Assembly (NCBI GenBank): GCA_905373085.1
Contig: CAJPRR010000005.1
Coordinates: 1 to 45,729, forward strand
DNA: 45,729 nucleotides
Direction of reading: 5' to 3'
From: an uncultured Selenomonas sp.
GTDB lineage: Bacteria > Bacillota > Negativicutes > Selenomonadales > Selenomonadaceae
The notes beneath the pieces are model-generated. The model worked only from the letters and a program-made list of their open reading frames with translations. It was not told the origin of the DNA and did no database searches. How positions within the stretch are numbered: position 1 is the first letter of the stretch; every line of letters begins with the position of its first letter. Below are positions 1-11,100 of this stretch, in pieces. The translations under genes were made by a program, and so were the position numbers.

Positions 1-11
1 ACGCACCAAAA

Positions 12-39
12 AAGAACCCCCGCAAATGCGGGGGTTCTT
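12..39 (-). terminator. Rho-independent terminator of the first ompM gene
   Basis: A 12-13 bp perfect stem (12-24 with 27-39, GC-rich core CCCCC/GGGGG) is followed, on the minus strand, by a run of T residues (positions 7-13 read as A on the plus strand). It lies 37 bases past the stop codon of the porin gene ending at 76. Confidence 0.9.
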
Positions 40-75
40 GCATCACTGCGCCGAAACACGATGCTTTTCAACTTC

Positions 76-1308
76 TTAGAAGAAGTACTCAAGCGAACCG
101 TAGAAGCGATCCAGCTTTGCATCAAGTGCGATATTCCTGCCGTTGAAGTACTTGAGCGTGCCGACAACGTTCTTCGCGAACGTGTAGTCGCCGCCGACTT
201 CCCAGCCCTTCTCGCCACTCTCGATAGCATCGAAGGTCGGTGCAAAAGCAACGGCAGTACCAAGGCGACGGTATGCGACGAAGAGGCCGAAGCTATGCAT
301 ATTCTCCTGCTCCGCGCCCTTGTAGGAAAGCTGGACGTTCCAAGCACGGTCGGTATCCGAATTATCCGGCGTCGTATTCTTCCAATAACCGCCGTTCAGA
401 GAAGCAGTCTTGGCAAAGGTGTACGTCGCACCGAGACCCCAGATATTGTTGTACTCGTCGCCCACCGATGCGCGGTAATACTCAGCAGCTCCCGTGAACT
501 CTTCCGTCGGCATCCACGTGATATTCACGCCCTGCACGTTCGAAGGCGCGGTAGCTCCTCCGTCAATCTCCCTAGCGCGACCGGCAAGCAGCGTGCCGGA
601 AAGCGTCTGATCTGCGCCAACCGTGACGCTGGCGCCCGAGAACTCGCCATCGAATACGACACCCTGCTCGGAGTAGTAGGGAATCAAGCCCGCATTGATG
701 TCCGTGATGCCGTAATGACCGGCAGCATAGGCACGCTTGAGCTTGACGTTACTGTCAGGCTTCCCAGTGTCATCTTCCTTGCCCTGATCGCTGTCAGGAT
801 TCCACTTCGCATCGAGACGAGCCTTGACCTTCCAATGGTCGTTGACGGTAGCCGTCGGCTCAAGGCGGAACTTGAGTTCATGATCCGTCTCTGCATCCGC
901 ACCATCATACTTCCAGCGCTTGTACTCGTACTGCAGCTTGCCTTCCCACTTGACGTTGTCGATGCGGCTCTCGAGGTTCGAGACGCGCACGCCGAGGTTG
1001 TTGAGCTCTTCGCTGAACTCAGCGGCGAGGCGGTCAATCATGGCCTTCTGCTGTGCATTGACCTGGTCTTCCTTCGCCATGGCCTTCGCGACCATCTGCG
1101 CCATCTCGTAACGCGTGATCTCGTTCTGGCCGCGGTACGTGCCGTCGCCGTAGCCCTCGATGACGCCGTCATCGGCGAGCTGGGCTACTGCATCGTATGC
1201 CCAATGGTCGGCAGGAACATCGCTGAACGGGTTCGCCGCAGCGAACGTCGTCGAGGCTGCACCAACGACAAGAGCCGTCGTGAGCGCTGCTGTGAGAGTC
1301 TTCTTCAT
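76..1308 (-). CDS. ompM: OmpM-type SLH-domain outer-membrane porin (paralogue 1)
   Basis: This is a 410-residue outer-membrane protein of the Negativicutes OmpM type, which is thought to tie the outer membrane to peptidoglycan and to act as a porin. The ATG at 1308 is chosen because GGAGGAG (1315-1321) sits 6 bases upstream; longer readings lack a site. Residues 1-23 form a signal peptide (MKKTLTAALTTALVVG then an AA processing region). An SLH domain follows (NPFSDVPADHWAYDAVAQL, VIEGYGDGTYRGQNEITRYE), then a coiled coil to about residue 120, then a predicted beta-barrel ending in aromatic residues EYFF, as outer-membrane proteins do. It is monocistronic, with its own promoter at 1431-1459 and a strong terminator. 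The first 120 residues nearly match the paralogue at 37800-39134, while the barrels differ. Confidence 0.93.
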   Translation of the reverse strand: MKKTLTAALTTALVVGAASTTFAAANPFSDVPADHWAYDAVAQLADDGVIEGYGDGTYRGQNEITRYEMAQMVAKAMAKEDQVNAQQKAMIDRLAAEFSEELNNLGVRVSNLESRIDNVKWEGKLQYEYKRWKYDGADAETDHELKFRLEPTATVNDHWKVKARLDAKWNPDSDQGKEDDTGKPDSNVKLKRAYAAGHYGITDINAGLIPYYSEQGVVFDGEFSGASVTVGADQTLSGTLLAGRAREIDGGATAPSNVQGVNITWMPTEEFTGAAEYYRASVGDEYNNIWGLGATYTFAKTASLNGGYWKNTTPDNSDTDRAWNVQLSYKGAEQENMHSFGLFVAYRRLGTAVAFAPTFDAIESGEKGWEVGGDYTFAKNVVGTLKYFNGRNIALDAKLDRFYGSLEYFF

Positions 1309-1430
1309 GAGAAACTCCTCCTTCAAGATAGATAGAAATTTGGCTTTGAACCAAAGCTCCAAGGAGGCTTCCTCTGAGTGTCCATGTTTCCTCAAGCTCA
1401 ACCTCGCCCGTATCCTCGGTTCGTGAAACT

Positions 1431-1459
1431 AGAATAGCACAGCTCAGAGGAAAACGCAA
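1431..1459 (-). promoter_or_regulatory. Predicted sigma-70/A promoter of ompM paralogue 1
   Basis: On the minus strand, -35 TTGCGT (1454-1459) and -10 TATTCT (1431-1436) are separated by 17 bases. Transcription would start near 1424, giving a leader of about 115 bases containing a small TTTGG/CCAAA inverted repeat. It closely resembles the promoter at 2060-2088. Confidence 0.5.
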
Positions 1460-1557
1460 ATAAAAAAATCATGAAGGGTGAAATAGGGGTTTTCGTCCTA
1501 AGAATGGTAGAATGTATGGCTTCGAGTCCAGAAACGCTGCGCATCCCGCGCATGGAT

Positions 1558-1656
1558 TCAAAGCTCAGCGAAGATGCTGCGCACAAAAACCTTGCGCGGA
1601 TGGCCGCCGAAGAACGTACCCGATATGACCACATTCGTATCAATGACAATTCTCAT
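1558..1656 (-). pseudogene. Truncated PIN-domain (VapC-like) toxin remnant
   Basis: An ATG at 1656 overlaps the antitoxin stop codon as ATGA, the normal arrangement of an antitoxin-toxin pair. Only 32 codons are open before TGA at 1558. The peptide starts MRIVIDTNVVISGTFFGG and continues HPRKV, which is the N-terminus of PIN-family toxins, including the first catalytic Asp (residue 6) and the DTNV motif. PIN toxins usually have 130-150 residues, so the remaining acidic active-site residues are missing. About 100 bases further on, another frame reads TPISPFMIF, which might be a relic of the C-terminus; that part is speculative. The antitoxin upstream is intact, so this looks like a decayed module rather than a functional micro-toxin. 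Confidence 0.75.
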
Positions 1657-1919
1657 GGACGCTTTCTCTTTCTGACTTCCTTGATGATATCATCGACATC
1701 CGATTCCTGATAGCCAACCGATGCGGCCCATTCCCTCGCTTCATCGAGTCGTTCCGCAAAATCTTGATCAGGCGAATTTGCGATGGGCTTCAAGACGATC
1801 CCATCCTCGGAAGCATAGGCTACCAACTTTGCTCCGCTTTCAATCGAGAGCTTCCTGCACAGTTCGCTCGGAAGGCTCACCTGTCCATTCGGCAATACCG
1901 TCAATACCACCGCACCCAT
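1653..1919 (-). CDS. AbrB/MazE-family antitoxin-like DNA-binding protein
   Basis: This 88-residue protein has an N-terminal swapped-hairpin AbrB (SpoVT/AbrB) domain, seen as VVLTVLPNGQVSLPSELCRKL followed by SGAKLVAYASEDGIVLKP. An acidic and then basic C-terminal tail would bind the toxin. The ATG at 1919 is chosen over an upstream reading because GGAGGTGG lies 7-8 bases before it. Its stop overlaps the start of a PIN-toxin remnant by the usual ATGA, so it was the antitoxin of a VapBC-like module and would be expected to autoregulate its promoter at 2060-2088. With the toxin truncated it may now be an orphan regulator or a decaying gene. The product family is clear; present function is not. 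Confidence 0.85.
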   Translation of the reverse strand: MGAVVLTVLPNGQVSLPSELCRKLSIESGAKLVAYASEDGIVLKPIANSPDQDFAERLDEAREWAASVGYQESDVDDIIKEVRKRKRP

Positions 1920-1931
1920 ATTCCCACCTCC

Positions 1932-2040
1932 GCAAACTACACACACAAACGTCCACTTTGTGGACAAAAGTGCGCCACCCTTAATGAAAGTTCACCAATC
2001 AGCCTGCGCCTTCGGCTTGATTTACTGGACTTTTACGCAA
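1932..2040 (+). repeat. Dispersed two-hairpin intergenic repeat, copy A
   Basis: This copy shows the family core: a perfect hairpin GTCCACTTTGTGGAC (1951-1965), the motif GTGCGCCACCCTTA, then CACCAATCAGCCTGC and a second hairpin around GCCTTCGGC. Closely matching copies occur at 33030-33200 (same strand) and at 15799-15915 and 16966-17076 (opposite strand). It lies between the antitoxin promoter and its ribosome binding site, so it would be transcribed, in antisense orientation, as part of the leader. Confidence 0.8.
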
Positions 2041-2059
2041 ATGTATGACTCTTGGTTTC

Positions 2060-2088
2060 ACTATAGCATTGACACAGGAGAAACGCAA
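2060..2088 (-). promoter_or_regulatory. Predicted promoter of the AbrB-PIN module
   Basis: On the minus strand, -35 TTGCGT (2083-2088) and -10 TATAGT (2060-2065) have a 17-base spacer. The leader from about 2053 to 1920 would contain repeat copy A. Confidence 0.55.
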
Positions 2089-2102
2089 CATACAGCCATA
2101 GA

Positions 2103-2129
2103 AAAAAAGCCCCTTTGCGGGGCTTTTTT
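2103..2129 (-). terminator. Terminator of tpsA, symmetrical
   Basis: AAAAAAGCCCC and GGGGCTTTTTT form an 11-bp stem around a 5-base loop (2114-2118). It begins 19 bases beyond the tpsA stop. The A and T tracts make it able to work in both directions, but the gene that needs it is tpsA on the minus strand. Confidence 0.9.
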
Positions 2130-2147
2130 CTATGGCTTGCGGCCAGC

Positions 2148-5100
2148 TTATTCTGCGCTTTCGCCGAGTTCCTTGAAGATGTAGACGGCGCGGATCTCCA
2201 CGGGGGTCACGCCGAGGTCCTCGATGGCGGTCAGAAGGCCAGAGGCGAGGACGGCGCGCTCGGCTTTCTTGTCCTTGCCGACGACGATGTCAAGCGCCGA
2301 CGTATCCTTCGGGTAGAGCGTGACGATGCCGTTGCCAAAGGTGACTTGGAAGACGCCGTTCTGCATCCGGTAGAGGAAGCTCAGCGCCTTTTCTGCGGAG
2401 CTTCGGATCTCCTTGGGATCGGGGATCTCGACCTTCTTCGAGGCGGGCTTGATGGCGAGCTTGCCGGAGCCGTAGTTGACGGAGTAGATGCCGTCGAGGT
2501 CGCACGAGGCGCCGTCCGTGAAGAGGACGGGGATGGCTTCCGACGTACCGCCCGGAATTTCGTCGCGGATACCGTAGTTGCCGCGCGTCTTGGCGAGATC
2601 GAAGCCGAAGGAGCCATCCGCGCCTTCGACGTAGTCGTGCGCTTCGGAAGCGCCGCCCGATGCTACGACGACGCGGCTCTGCCAGTTCGTCGCCGCCAGA
2701 TCTTTCGGCATGTCGACGGCGACGCCGTCGGCAAACGATGTATCGTGCAGCTGCCCGGCAGACGGCGCACCTGCGGCTGTGCCCGTGCCGGCGCTCTTGC
2801 CGGCGCCGGTATTGCCGCCGGTATTGGCGCTGCTGCCTGCACTCGTGCTTGTGCTTGTACCGACGCCATTGCTCGCGCCGATGCTCTTGCCGCCGACGCC
2901 GCTCGTGCCGCCGTAACCGCCGGCAACACCGCCGCTTGCGCTCGTACCGCCGTAGCTTCCGGCATTGCCGCCGCTTGCGCTCGTGCCGCCGTAGCTTCCG
3001 GCATTGCCGCCGCTTGCGCTCGTGCCGCCAAAGCTGCTCGCGCTGCCGACGCCGGCGCCCGTCATGCTGCCGACACCGCCTGTCATGCCGCTGACACCGC
3101 CCGTATGGCCATGGCTGAGGTTCGCTATGATCTGGGACGCTGTGATGCTGCCCGTCGTCACGACCCTGCCCTCGGGCGTGCTCATGTCAAAGCCGCGCAG
3201 ATTGATCTTCAATGCACCGGGCGCATAGCGGAAGCAATAGTTGGAAAGCGCCGTCGCACCTCGATAGCCTGCATTGACGGAGGCGGGATCGACGTGAATG
3301 ACGCCTGCATACGTCCCGCCCGCCGTCTGCGGCGTAATGGCGGCGTCGTAGTAGGTCGCGACGCCCGTGAGATCATCGCCCGCCAAGAGGCCGCGCTCTG
3401 ACATATAGTCGCCGCGCTCAACCGTGTACTCGGTGACGACGGGGTTCGGTGCACCATAGTCGCGCGAAGCGTTGCCCGCCGTGACGAGAACCTCGCGCGG
3501 CACGATGGCAAAGCTGCCGTCCGCATAGTGAATCGCGTAGTTCGAGGCAAGCCCCGAGCCGAACTGCACGTCAGAGACGCGCGTCCAGAGGTGCGGCATG
3601 CCCGCATCCGTCGTGACGGTCGCCAGCGGATCGATCGTCTCCGTGATGGAGGAAATCCGATCGCCGTTCACCAGTCCCGTCGTCGCGTCGGCATGGCGCA
3701 CGTTGATACGGCTCGTGCCGTTCACATACTGCGCCAGACTGTTCGCTGCGCCGTAGGCGCGGCTCTTATCGCCGCCCTTGATATAGAGGTCGCGCTTCGT
3801 GATGTCGAAGCCGCCGTCGACATAGTGGATGTTGTAATTCGATGCCTTGCCCGCGCCGAAGCGTGCATTGGCAATCTGCGTCTTGAGTCCCGCCGTGCCG
3901 GCGTTCGTCGTGACTTGGGCGTTCGTCGATTCATCGACGTCAGCGACCGCGTCGCCGTTCGCCAGTCCTGTCGTCGCGGTCGCGGCGTCGGCGTGGAACT
4001 TCGATGTGCCGCCCGCGTAGACGGCGGTCGAGTTCTCCGTGCCGTAGATGCGGCTCTTGCTTCCCGCACGCAGCGTCAAGTCACGCGGCGTGATGGCGAA
4101 GCTGCCGTCCTCGTAGGAGATGTCGTAGTTAGACGCATTTCCCGTGCCGAAGACAGCATTTGCAATCTTCGTCTTGAGACCCGGCGTGCCTGCGTCCGTC
4201 GTGACGGTCGCACGCGAATCAATTGTCTCCGTGACCGTCGAGATCGCATCGCCGTTGACGAGGCTTCCCGCCTTGACGCGGAAGAGATTCGTGCCATTGA
4301 CATAGCTGGCCGTCGTGTTCGCCGTGCCGTAGATGCGACTCTTGTCGCCCGCGACGAGCGTCAGCGGCCGCTTCGTGATGATGAACGCGCCGTCTGCGTA
4401 GTGAATGTTGTAGTTGGCATCCGTGCCATGCGAGAACTGTGCGGCGGAAGCACGCGTCCAAAGACCTGCTGTGCCCGCATCCGTCGTGGCGGTTGCTGTC
4501 GGGTCGATCGTCTCCGTAATTGTGGAAATCGCATCGCCGTTCACAAGTCCCGTCGTTGCGTCGGCAGGGCGCACGTTGAGACGGCTCGTGCCATTGACGT
4601 AGTGCGCCGTTTCGTTGGCGTCGCCGTAGATGCGGCTCTTGTCGCCGCCCTTGATATAGAGGTCACGCTTCGTGATCGCGAAGCCGCCATCGACATAGTG
4701 AATGTTGTAGTTCGATGCCTTTCCCGTGCCGAATCTTGCATTGGCAATCTGCGTCTTGAGTCCCGCCGTGCCGGCGTTCGTCGTGACCTGGGCGTCCGTC
4801 GATTCATCGACGTCAGCGACCGCGTCGCCGTTCGCCAGTCCCGTCGTGGCGGTCGCGGCATCGGCACGGAACTTCGATGTGCCGCCCGTATAGACGGCGG
4901 TCGAGTTCTCCGTGCCGTAGATGCGCGTCTTGCTGCCCGCACGAAGCGTCAAGTCGCGCGGCGTGATGGCGAAGCTGCCGTCCTCGTAGGAGATGTCGTA
5001 GTTGGCGGCATTGCCCGTACCGAAGACGGCATTTGCAATCTTCGTCTTGAGTCCTGCCGTACCCGCATCCGTCGTGACGGTCGCACGCGAATCAATCGTC

Positions 5101-8100
5101 TCCGTGACGGTCGAAACCGTATCACCGTTGACGAGGTTCGTGCCCGCCTTGACGCGGAAGAGATTCGTGCCGTTGACATAGCTTGCTGTGTTGTTCGCCG
5201 TGCCGTAGATGCGGCTCTTGTCGCCCGCGACGAGCGTCAGCGGCCGCTTCGTGATGTTGAAGTGTCCGTCAACGTAGGTAATGTTGTAATTGTTTGCCGT
5301 GCCCGACGAGAAGTGCGCCGCGCTCGCCTTTGTCCAAAGACCTGCCGTGCCCGCATTCGTCGTAACGGTTGCTGTCGGGTCAATCGTCTCCGTTACATCG
5401 TCGATGGCGTCGCCGTTGACGAGTCCCGTCGTCGCGGTAGCCGCAGCGACGTTGACCTTGCCCGTATTGTTGACATAGCCCGCCGTCGTATTGGCGTCGC
5501 CGTAGACGCGGCTCTTATCGCCCGCCGTGATGGTCAGCGGACGCTTTTTAATCGTCAGCGTCCCCGTGGTCGAGGTGATGTTGTAGTCCGTAGCATAGCT
5601 GCGGCTACCCGAGGCGAGCGCCGCGCCCTCGACACGCATCGTATAGCTGCCGACGCCCGTACGCTCCGTGACGGCATTTCCGCCGCCGTCCACCGCTGTA
5701 ACGGTGTAATTTGCGAAGCTGTCACCCGCAACGAGCGAGCCCGTATGCGTCGTGCCCGAGCTCATCGTCACGCTGTCGTTCGGCGCACCGTAGACGCGCT
5801 CACCGCCCGGCGCTGTGAAGTGAATATCGCGCGGCGCGATCGTCAGCTTGCCCGGCACGTATTTGAACGTGTAGTTGCTCGCCGAGAGATTGCTGTTCGA
5901 CAAGCCAACCGTGTACTCGCCCGCATGAATCGCGCCCTGCGCAAAGCCCGTCGTCTTCGTCGCGTCCGCAATCGGGGTATAGGAAACAGCCCCCGAGAGA
6001 AGTCCCGGCGTCGCCTCCGTCTGGCTGTTCGCGAAGTTCGTGAAGGTAACGCCGTTCATTCCGGTGTAATTGTGCGGATTGCCGTTATAGTCGACGGTCT
6101 CCGTCTTGCCCGTGACCGTGACTTCGCGCGGCACGATGCGGTAGTCGACCGTAATCTTGTAGTTGAGGTCGTTATGCCCCGTATAGGTGATTGTCTCGTT
6201 GGCAATCGTGGAAGCCGACCCGTAGGTGCGTGCACCTGCACGCATGGTCACATCATTTGCCGCATTCGTCACCGTGCCGTCCGCCGTATTGACATCGGCA
6301 TTGACGTCCGTCAGCTTCGTCGTGCCGAAATTATGCGTATTTGAATCACTCACATGGTCACGGATATAGTCGACCTCAGCCTTATCGAGCGCACGGCGCT
6401 TCTCGTTGCCGTCGTCCTGGATATAGAAGCCCGCAGTCGAGTTGAAGAACGCCGAGTTATCGTCGCCATAGGCACGCGTCGAGTAGAGCTTCAGCTCCGG
6501 CTGATACTTGTAGAACATGGCGTTCTTGCCCGCAGGAGCGGGGAAGGCGCTGCGATTGCTGTAATCCACGCCGTATTTACGGAACTCGAAGACAAGCCCG
6601 TCGATCTCGTTCTCGACGGAGTCCTCCGTATGCACGACATAGCGCTGACCAGGGTCAGTTTTGATGGCGTTCGCGCCGCCCTTGTTCTTGAAGGCGCCGC
6701 CCTTCGCCTCGATGAGGACATCGGACGTGCCCGTGCCGACGATCTGCCCGCCGGGCGCAATCGTGACGTTGCCGCCGTCCTTGTTCTTGATATTGATGGC
6801 GGCGTTATTCCCCTTGATAACCCCCGTGACGTTCGTACCGCCCTTTGTCTCGACGGAAACGCCCGTCGCGGACGTGATATTGCCAAGGTTCTTGATCTCG
6901 TTCGGCCCCGTGAGATTTACATTATGTGCATCCACTTCGAGCGTCGGAACGGATTTCAAGACACCCGTCGAGGTGACATCTTTGTTCGTCTTGATGGAAA
7001 CGGCATCAGCAAGCCCCTCGGGCAGGTCGACGTTGCCGACCTTGATATCCCCTGCATTCGTACCGCCGATGCGAATCTTCTTGAAGCCCTTGCCGTCGGG
7101 GTTCTTCTGCAGAAGCCCCGTGCCGCTGAAGATGTCGGAAGGAAACGTAGGATCGGAGGCGGAGCCGCCCGCGCCAGGCGTGCCGAAGTTGAGCGTCTTG
7201 CCCGGCGTATAGGTGTCGAAGGAGACGTCGCCGTGGCCTGTGATCGTGCTGCCGTTCGCCGTGTTGAGCTTGTCCGCATGGATGGCGACATTGCCGTCAT
7301 GATCGCGGTCGGCGCCGTCGGCATTGATATGCGCATCGTCAAGATTGACTTCACGGCTGGCGACGGTATAGTCCCTGCCGTGCGTCTTGATCGAGCCGGA
7401 GAGGTTGACGCCGCCTTGGCCGCTCGTGATCGCCTGCTGGATGTTGACGGTGAACGGCATGTCGATCGTACCGCTCTGATAGAGACGTCCGCCGCCGCCA
7501 CGGTCGCCGATGTTGATGATCTCATACTCCCAGAACTGACGGTTGTTTCCATTGAAATACTTGTCGAGCAGCGAGAGCTTCGCGGAATCGTTCACTTCGC
7601 CGCCGAGCTTGATGTCACGATCGTGCGAGATCGGCAGGATATTGAGCGCCTTCTTGCCCTTCATCTTGCCTTTCAGGTCAATCGCATCGGTCTTGAGCGT
7701 GAGTGCGCCCGTGCCCGTATCGACATTGCTTCCCGCATCGGTCGTCAGATTCTTCGATTCGAGTGCGAAATCGTTGCCGTTCGTCCGAATGTTTGCCGAG
7801 CCGTCGACCGTCATCGAGCCTGCCGTAGCACCGGAGCGGATCGTCGTCGGATCGACGAAGTTCAGATTGCCGCCAACCTTTGTCGCTCCCGTCGCGTCTT
7901 CGCGACCGAGGTAGACGTGCTTGAAGCCGTCCTTGATCTTATTGCCACCGAAGAGATTCTCCGGCAGATTCAGCCCCGTACCCGCCGTGCCGACGCTCAA
8001 ATTCGTCGCGGCATTCGCCTGCTGTACGGTCAAGTTGCCCTTGCCCTCGACCGCCTTATCAAAGGTCATGGCGTCCGCCGAAAGCACGACGTCGCCCGCC

Positions 8101-11100
8101 GTGCCGCCGGACTCACCAGCCTTGATGCCCGTGATCGTGCGCGAGGGGACGGATGCGCCCGCAGGCGTCGTGATCGCGCCGATGGTCAGCGCATCGGACT
8201 TGACCTTGACGGAGAGCGCGTCGGCGGCGAGCGTGCCGATCTCGTTCGCCTGTTCGAGCGCGATGTTGCCGCCGACGGCGGCGAGGTTCGCCGCCGTAAT
8301 CTTGCCCGCCGTCTGGTTCGCCGCCGTCTTGGCGTTGACAACGAGCGTCTTGCCCGCCGCAAGCGTCATATCCCCTGCGAAGTTGATGTTATCTGCTTGG
8401 AGTGTCACGTCCTTCCCGAGGGAAGAATTTTTCACATTGATCGTGCCCTGCGTACCGTTGCCGATGGCGTAATGCGAGAAGTTCGGGCCGAATACCTGTG
8501 TGAACTTATTGTTCGTCAACTGCAGGTCGCCCGTCGCACCGTCGCCAAGCCCGATGGTCTTCGAGCCGTTGTACGTTCCGATGCCGAGTGTGCCCGTGCC
8601 CGTGACGGACGGACTGCTCCCGTGCGCTGCGAGGTTCGTGATATTGTTCGTATAGAGGTTCAGCGTGCTGCCCTCGCCGATGTTCATGATGCCCGCACCG
8701 CCCGAGTTCTCAATCGCACCCGTCGTCAGCGTCACTTTGTAGTCCTTGCCGGAGCCGTCCGTGCCGACCTTGAGTCCGCCCGCGCCGATGACCGTCTTGC
8801 CCGTCTCCGCTGTCTTGACGACGACGCGGTTGTTCGCTTCAAGTCCGTCGATCGTGACCGTCTGGCTGCGATTGTCGCCGAGAACCAATTCGCTGAAATC
8901 TTTGCCAAAGAGCTTGCCGTTGAGCTGGTCGCTCGTGACATGAAGCCCTGCGCCCGTAGAAGCGTTGTTGAGCGTCAAATCGCCCGCCGTCTTGCGCGTG
9001 ATGACGAGACCGCTCTTGCCGACGATGTTCGTCGTATTGTCGTCCGCTGTCGGCGTGACGATCTCATCCGTATGCACGCGCAGAGCACCGACGGTATCGG
9101 TGCCCGAGTCGAGCTGAGCGCGTGCGTCGAGCTGCAGCTTTTTGCCCGTGACATCGACCCAGACGGGTGTGGAGCCGGGAGCGACCTGCACCTTGGCATC
9201 CTCGTTCAGCACGACGTCGCCGTTTCGTGCATTGAGCGTCGCCTGTGCATAGTTGCCCTCGACCTTCAGTGCAGCTCCCTGCTCGAGATGGATGTTGCCC
9301 GCCGTTTGGATATTGATCTCTGCGCCGTTTTCCTTGCTCGTCCCGTCGACGCCTTTCACATGGACGGTCTTGCCCTGCTTGACGGTGAAGCCGCCCGTGA
9401 TGACCGATGCGGGATCATGCCCCGCCTGCGTCGGATCTGCACCGATCTTGAGCTTCGTACCCTTGCCCTCGATGGTGAGATTGTCGCGCACCTCGACGCC
9501 GAGCTTGCCCGCCGCATTGATGGACTTCTTGACTGCGCCGCCGTAGAAGTAGACATGCTTCTCACCCGCGACGTCGAAGCCGCCGAAGCCATCGAGCGTA
9601 TTGTTGATCGTACGGTAGGCAATGCGGAACTCCGTGGAAGGAGCATCTGCGGCATTGTCACTGATATAGATGTCCTGACTCGCCGATGCGCCCTTCGCCG
9701 TGACCTTGCCGTCCTTCTGTCCGTTGATCTTGCCAAGACCGAGATCGATGCCGCCCGAGAGGTCGAGGTCAAGATTCTTGACGGCGAGCGTATCGCTTGC
9801 TGTCGGCAGAGTCGCCGCATGCGCCTTGATCTTCATGTCGGACTTGCCGTCCGCGCCCGCCTTCGTCGCGCCCGTCAGCGTGACCTTGCCCGTGGTCTCG
9901 ATGTCCGATGGCTTCTTGAACGTTGCGCCCTTGATATTGACATCGCCCGTCTGCGTCGCGCCGCCGATCTTGATCTCGCCGTAGGCACTGTTGTTGATGT
10001 TCCAATCGCCCGCACCCGTGCCGATGTTGATCGCCTGCGACTTCGTCGCCTTTTCGAGCGTGAGCTTCTTGCCGACGTTGACCTTGTTATTCCCGAGGTC
10101 GAGATCGTCGGCTTCGATCTTCGTGTCGTCCGTGGATCTCAGATTGCCCGCGACCGTGAGCTTCTTGCCGGCATCCATCTTGATGTCCGTCGATTTCGTC
10201 TTGAGTCCGTCGACGTTCACCTTCGGCGTGACGGTACGATTCTCAACGACAGCGACCGTCATGTGCGTCCGGTTCCTGAGCTTGAGGTCGCCGTCCGACA
10301 TATCGGCGGCGATGTTTTCAATCTTGTTCGCCTGCGTGCTGAGATCCATCGATCCTTTGCCGAGGAGAAGCAGATTGCCGACCGTGATCGGCGCACTCTG
10401 GGAAAGCCCGTCGCCGAGCGTCGTGCCGGGCGCATCGGCATGGAGCGCGAGCGTATCGGCAGATGTGCCGACGACTGCGCCCGTAACGTTGATCTTGCCC
10501 TTCGTCATGATGCTCGTATACTTGGGCAGATTGCCGCTCGCGATGCCCGCGATGGTCGCCGTGCCGACATTCTCCTTCGTGCCGATGGCGACGTTGTAGA
10601 AATTGCCCGCCTTGAGCTTGCCGAGACCTGCATCCGAGACGAGTGCGCTCGATCCGCCGACGGTGAAATTGCCCGCCGTCTTGGGCTGAAGGGCAAACGT
10701 GCCCTTCGCATTGCTGTCGGCAAACGTGACATTGCTCCAGTTCGTGACGCTGTCCGTCACCATCTTCATCGTGCCCGCGCCCGCCGCGAGGTTTGCGCCC
10801 GCAGCAAAGTCCACGGCGTTCGCCTTGAACGTCGTGTTCTTGCCCGCCGTATTCGAGAGCGTTCCCGAAAATTTCACCGTCGCCGCCGACTCGACCGTCA
10901 GCGGTGCTTTGACATCGGCTGCACCAATTTCAACATTGCCCGTAGACGCATTGCCCAGATGGACTTCGCCCGTGCCGGAGTTGATGAAATCGAGGTCATT
11001 CATGTGAACATCGGCACTCGAAGAACCGACGGACATCGTCTTGCCCGCGGTTTTCGTCTCAACCGTAACTTTTCCGTTTGCACTCGAAAGAGTGCCCTGC

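Noticed and set aside
1398..1649. An 83-codon minus-strand frame next to the antitoxin
   Set aside because: It is in a different frame from the PIN remnant and runs across the ompM1 promoter. Only the short frame starting at 1656 shows PIN sequence.
3500..5560. Regular repeats suggesting a CRISPR array or integron
   Set aside because: The 288-296-bp period, in-frame coding and protein-domain content identify them as YDG domains of the adhesin.
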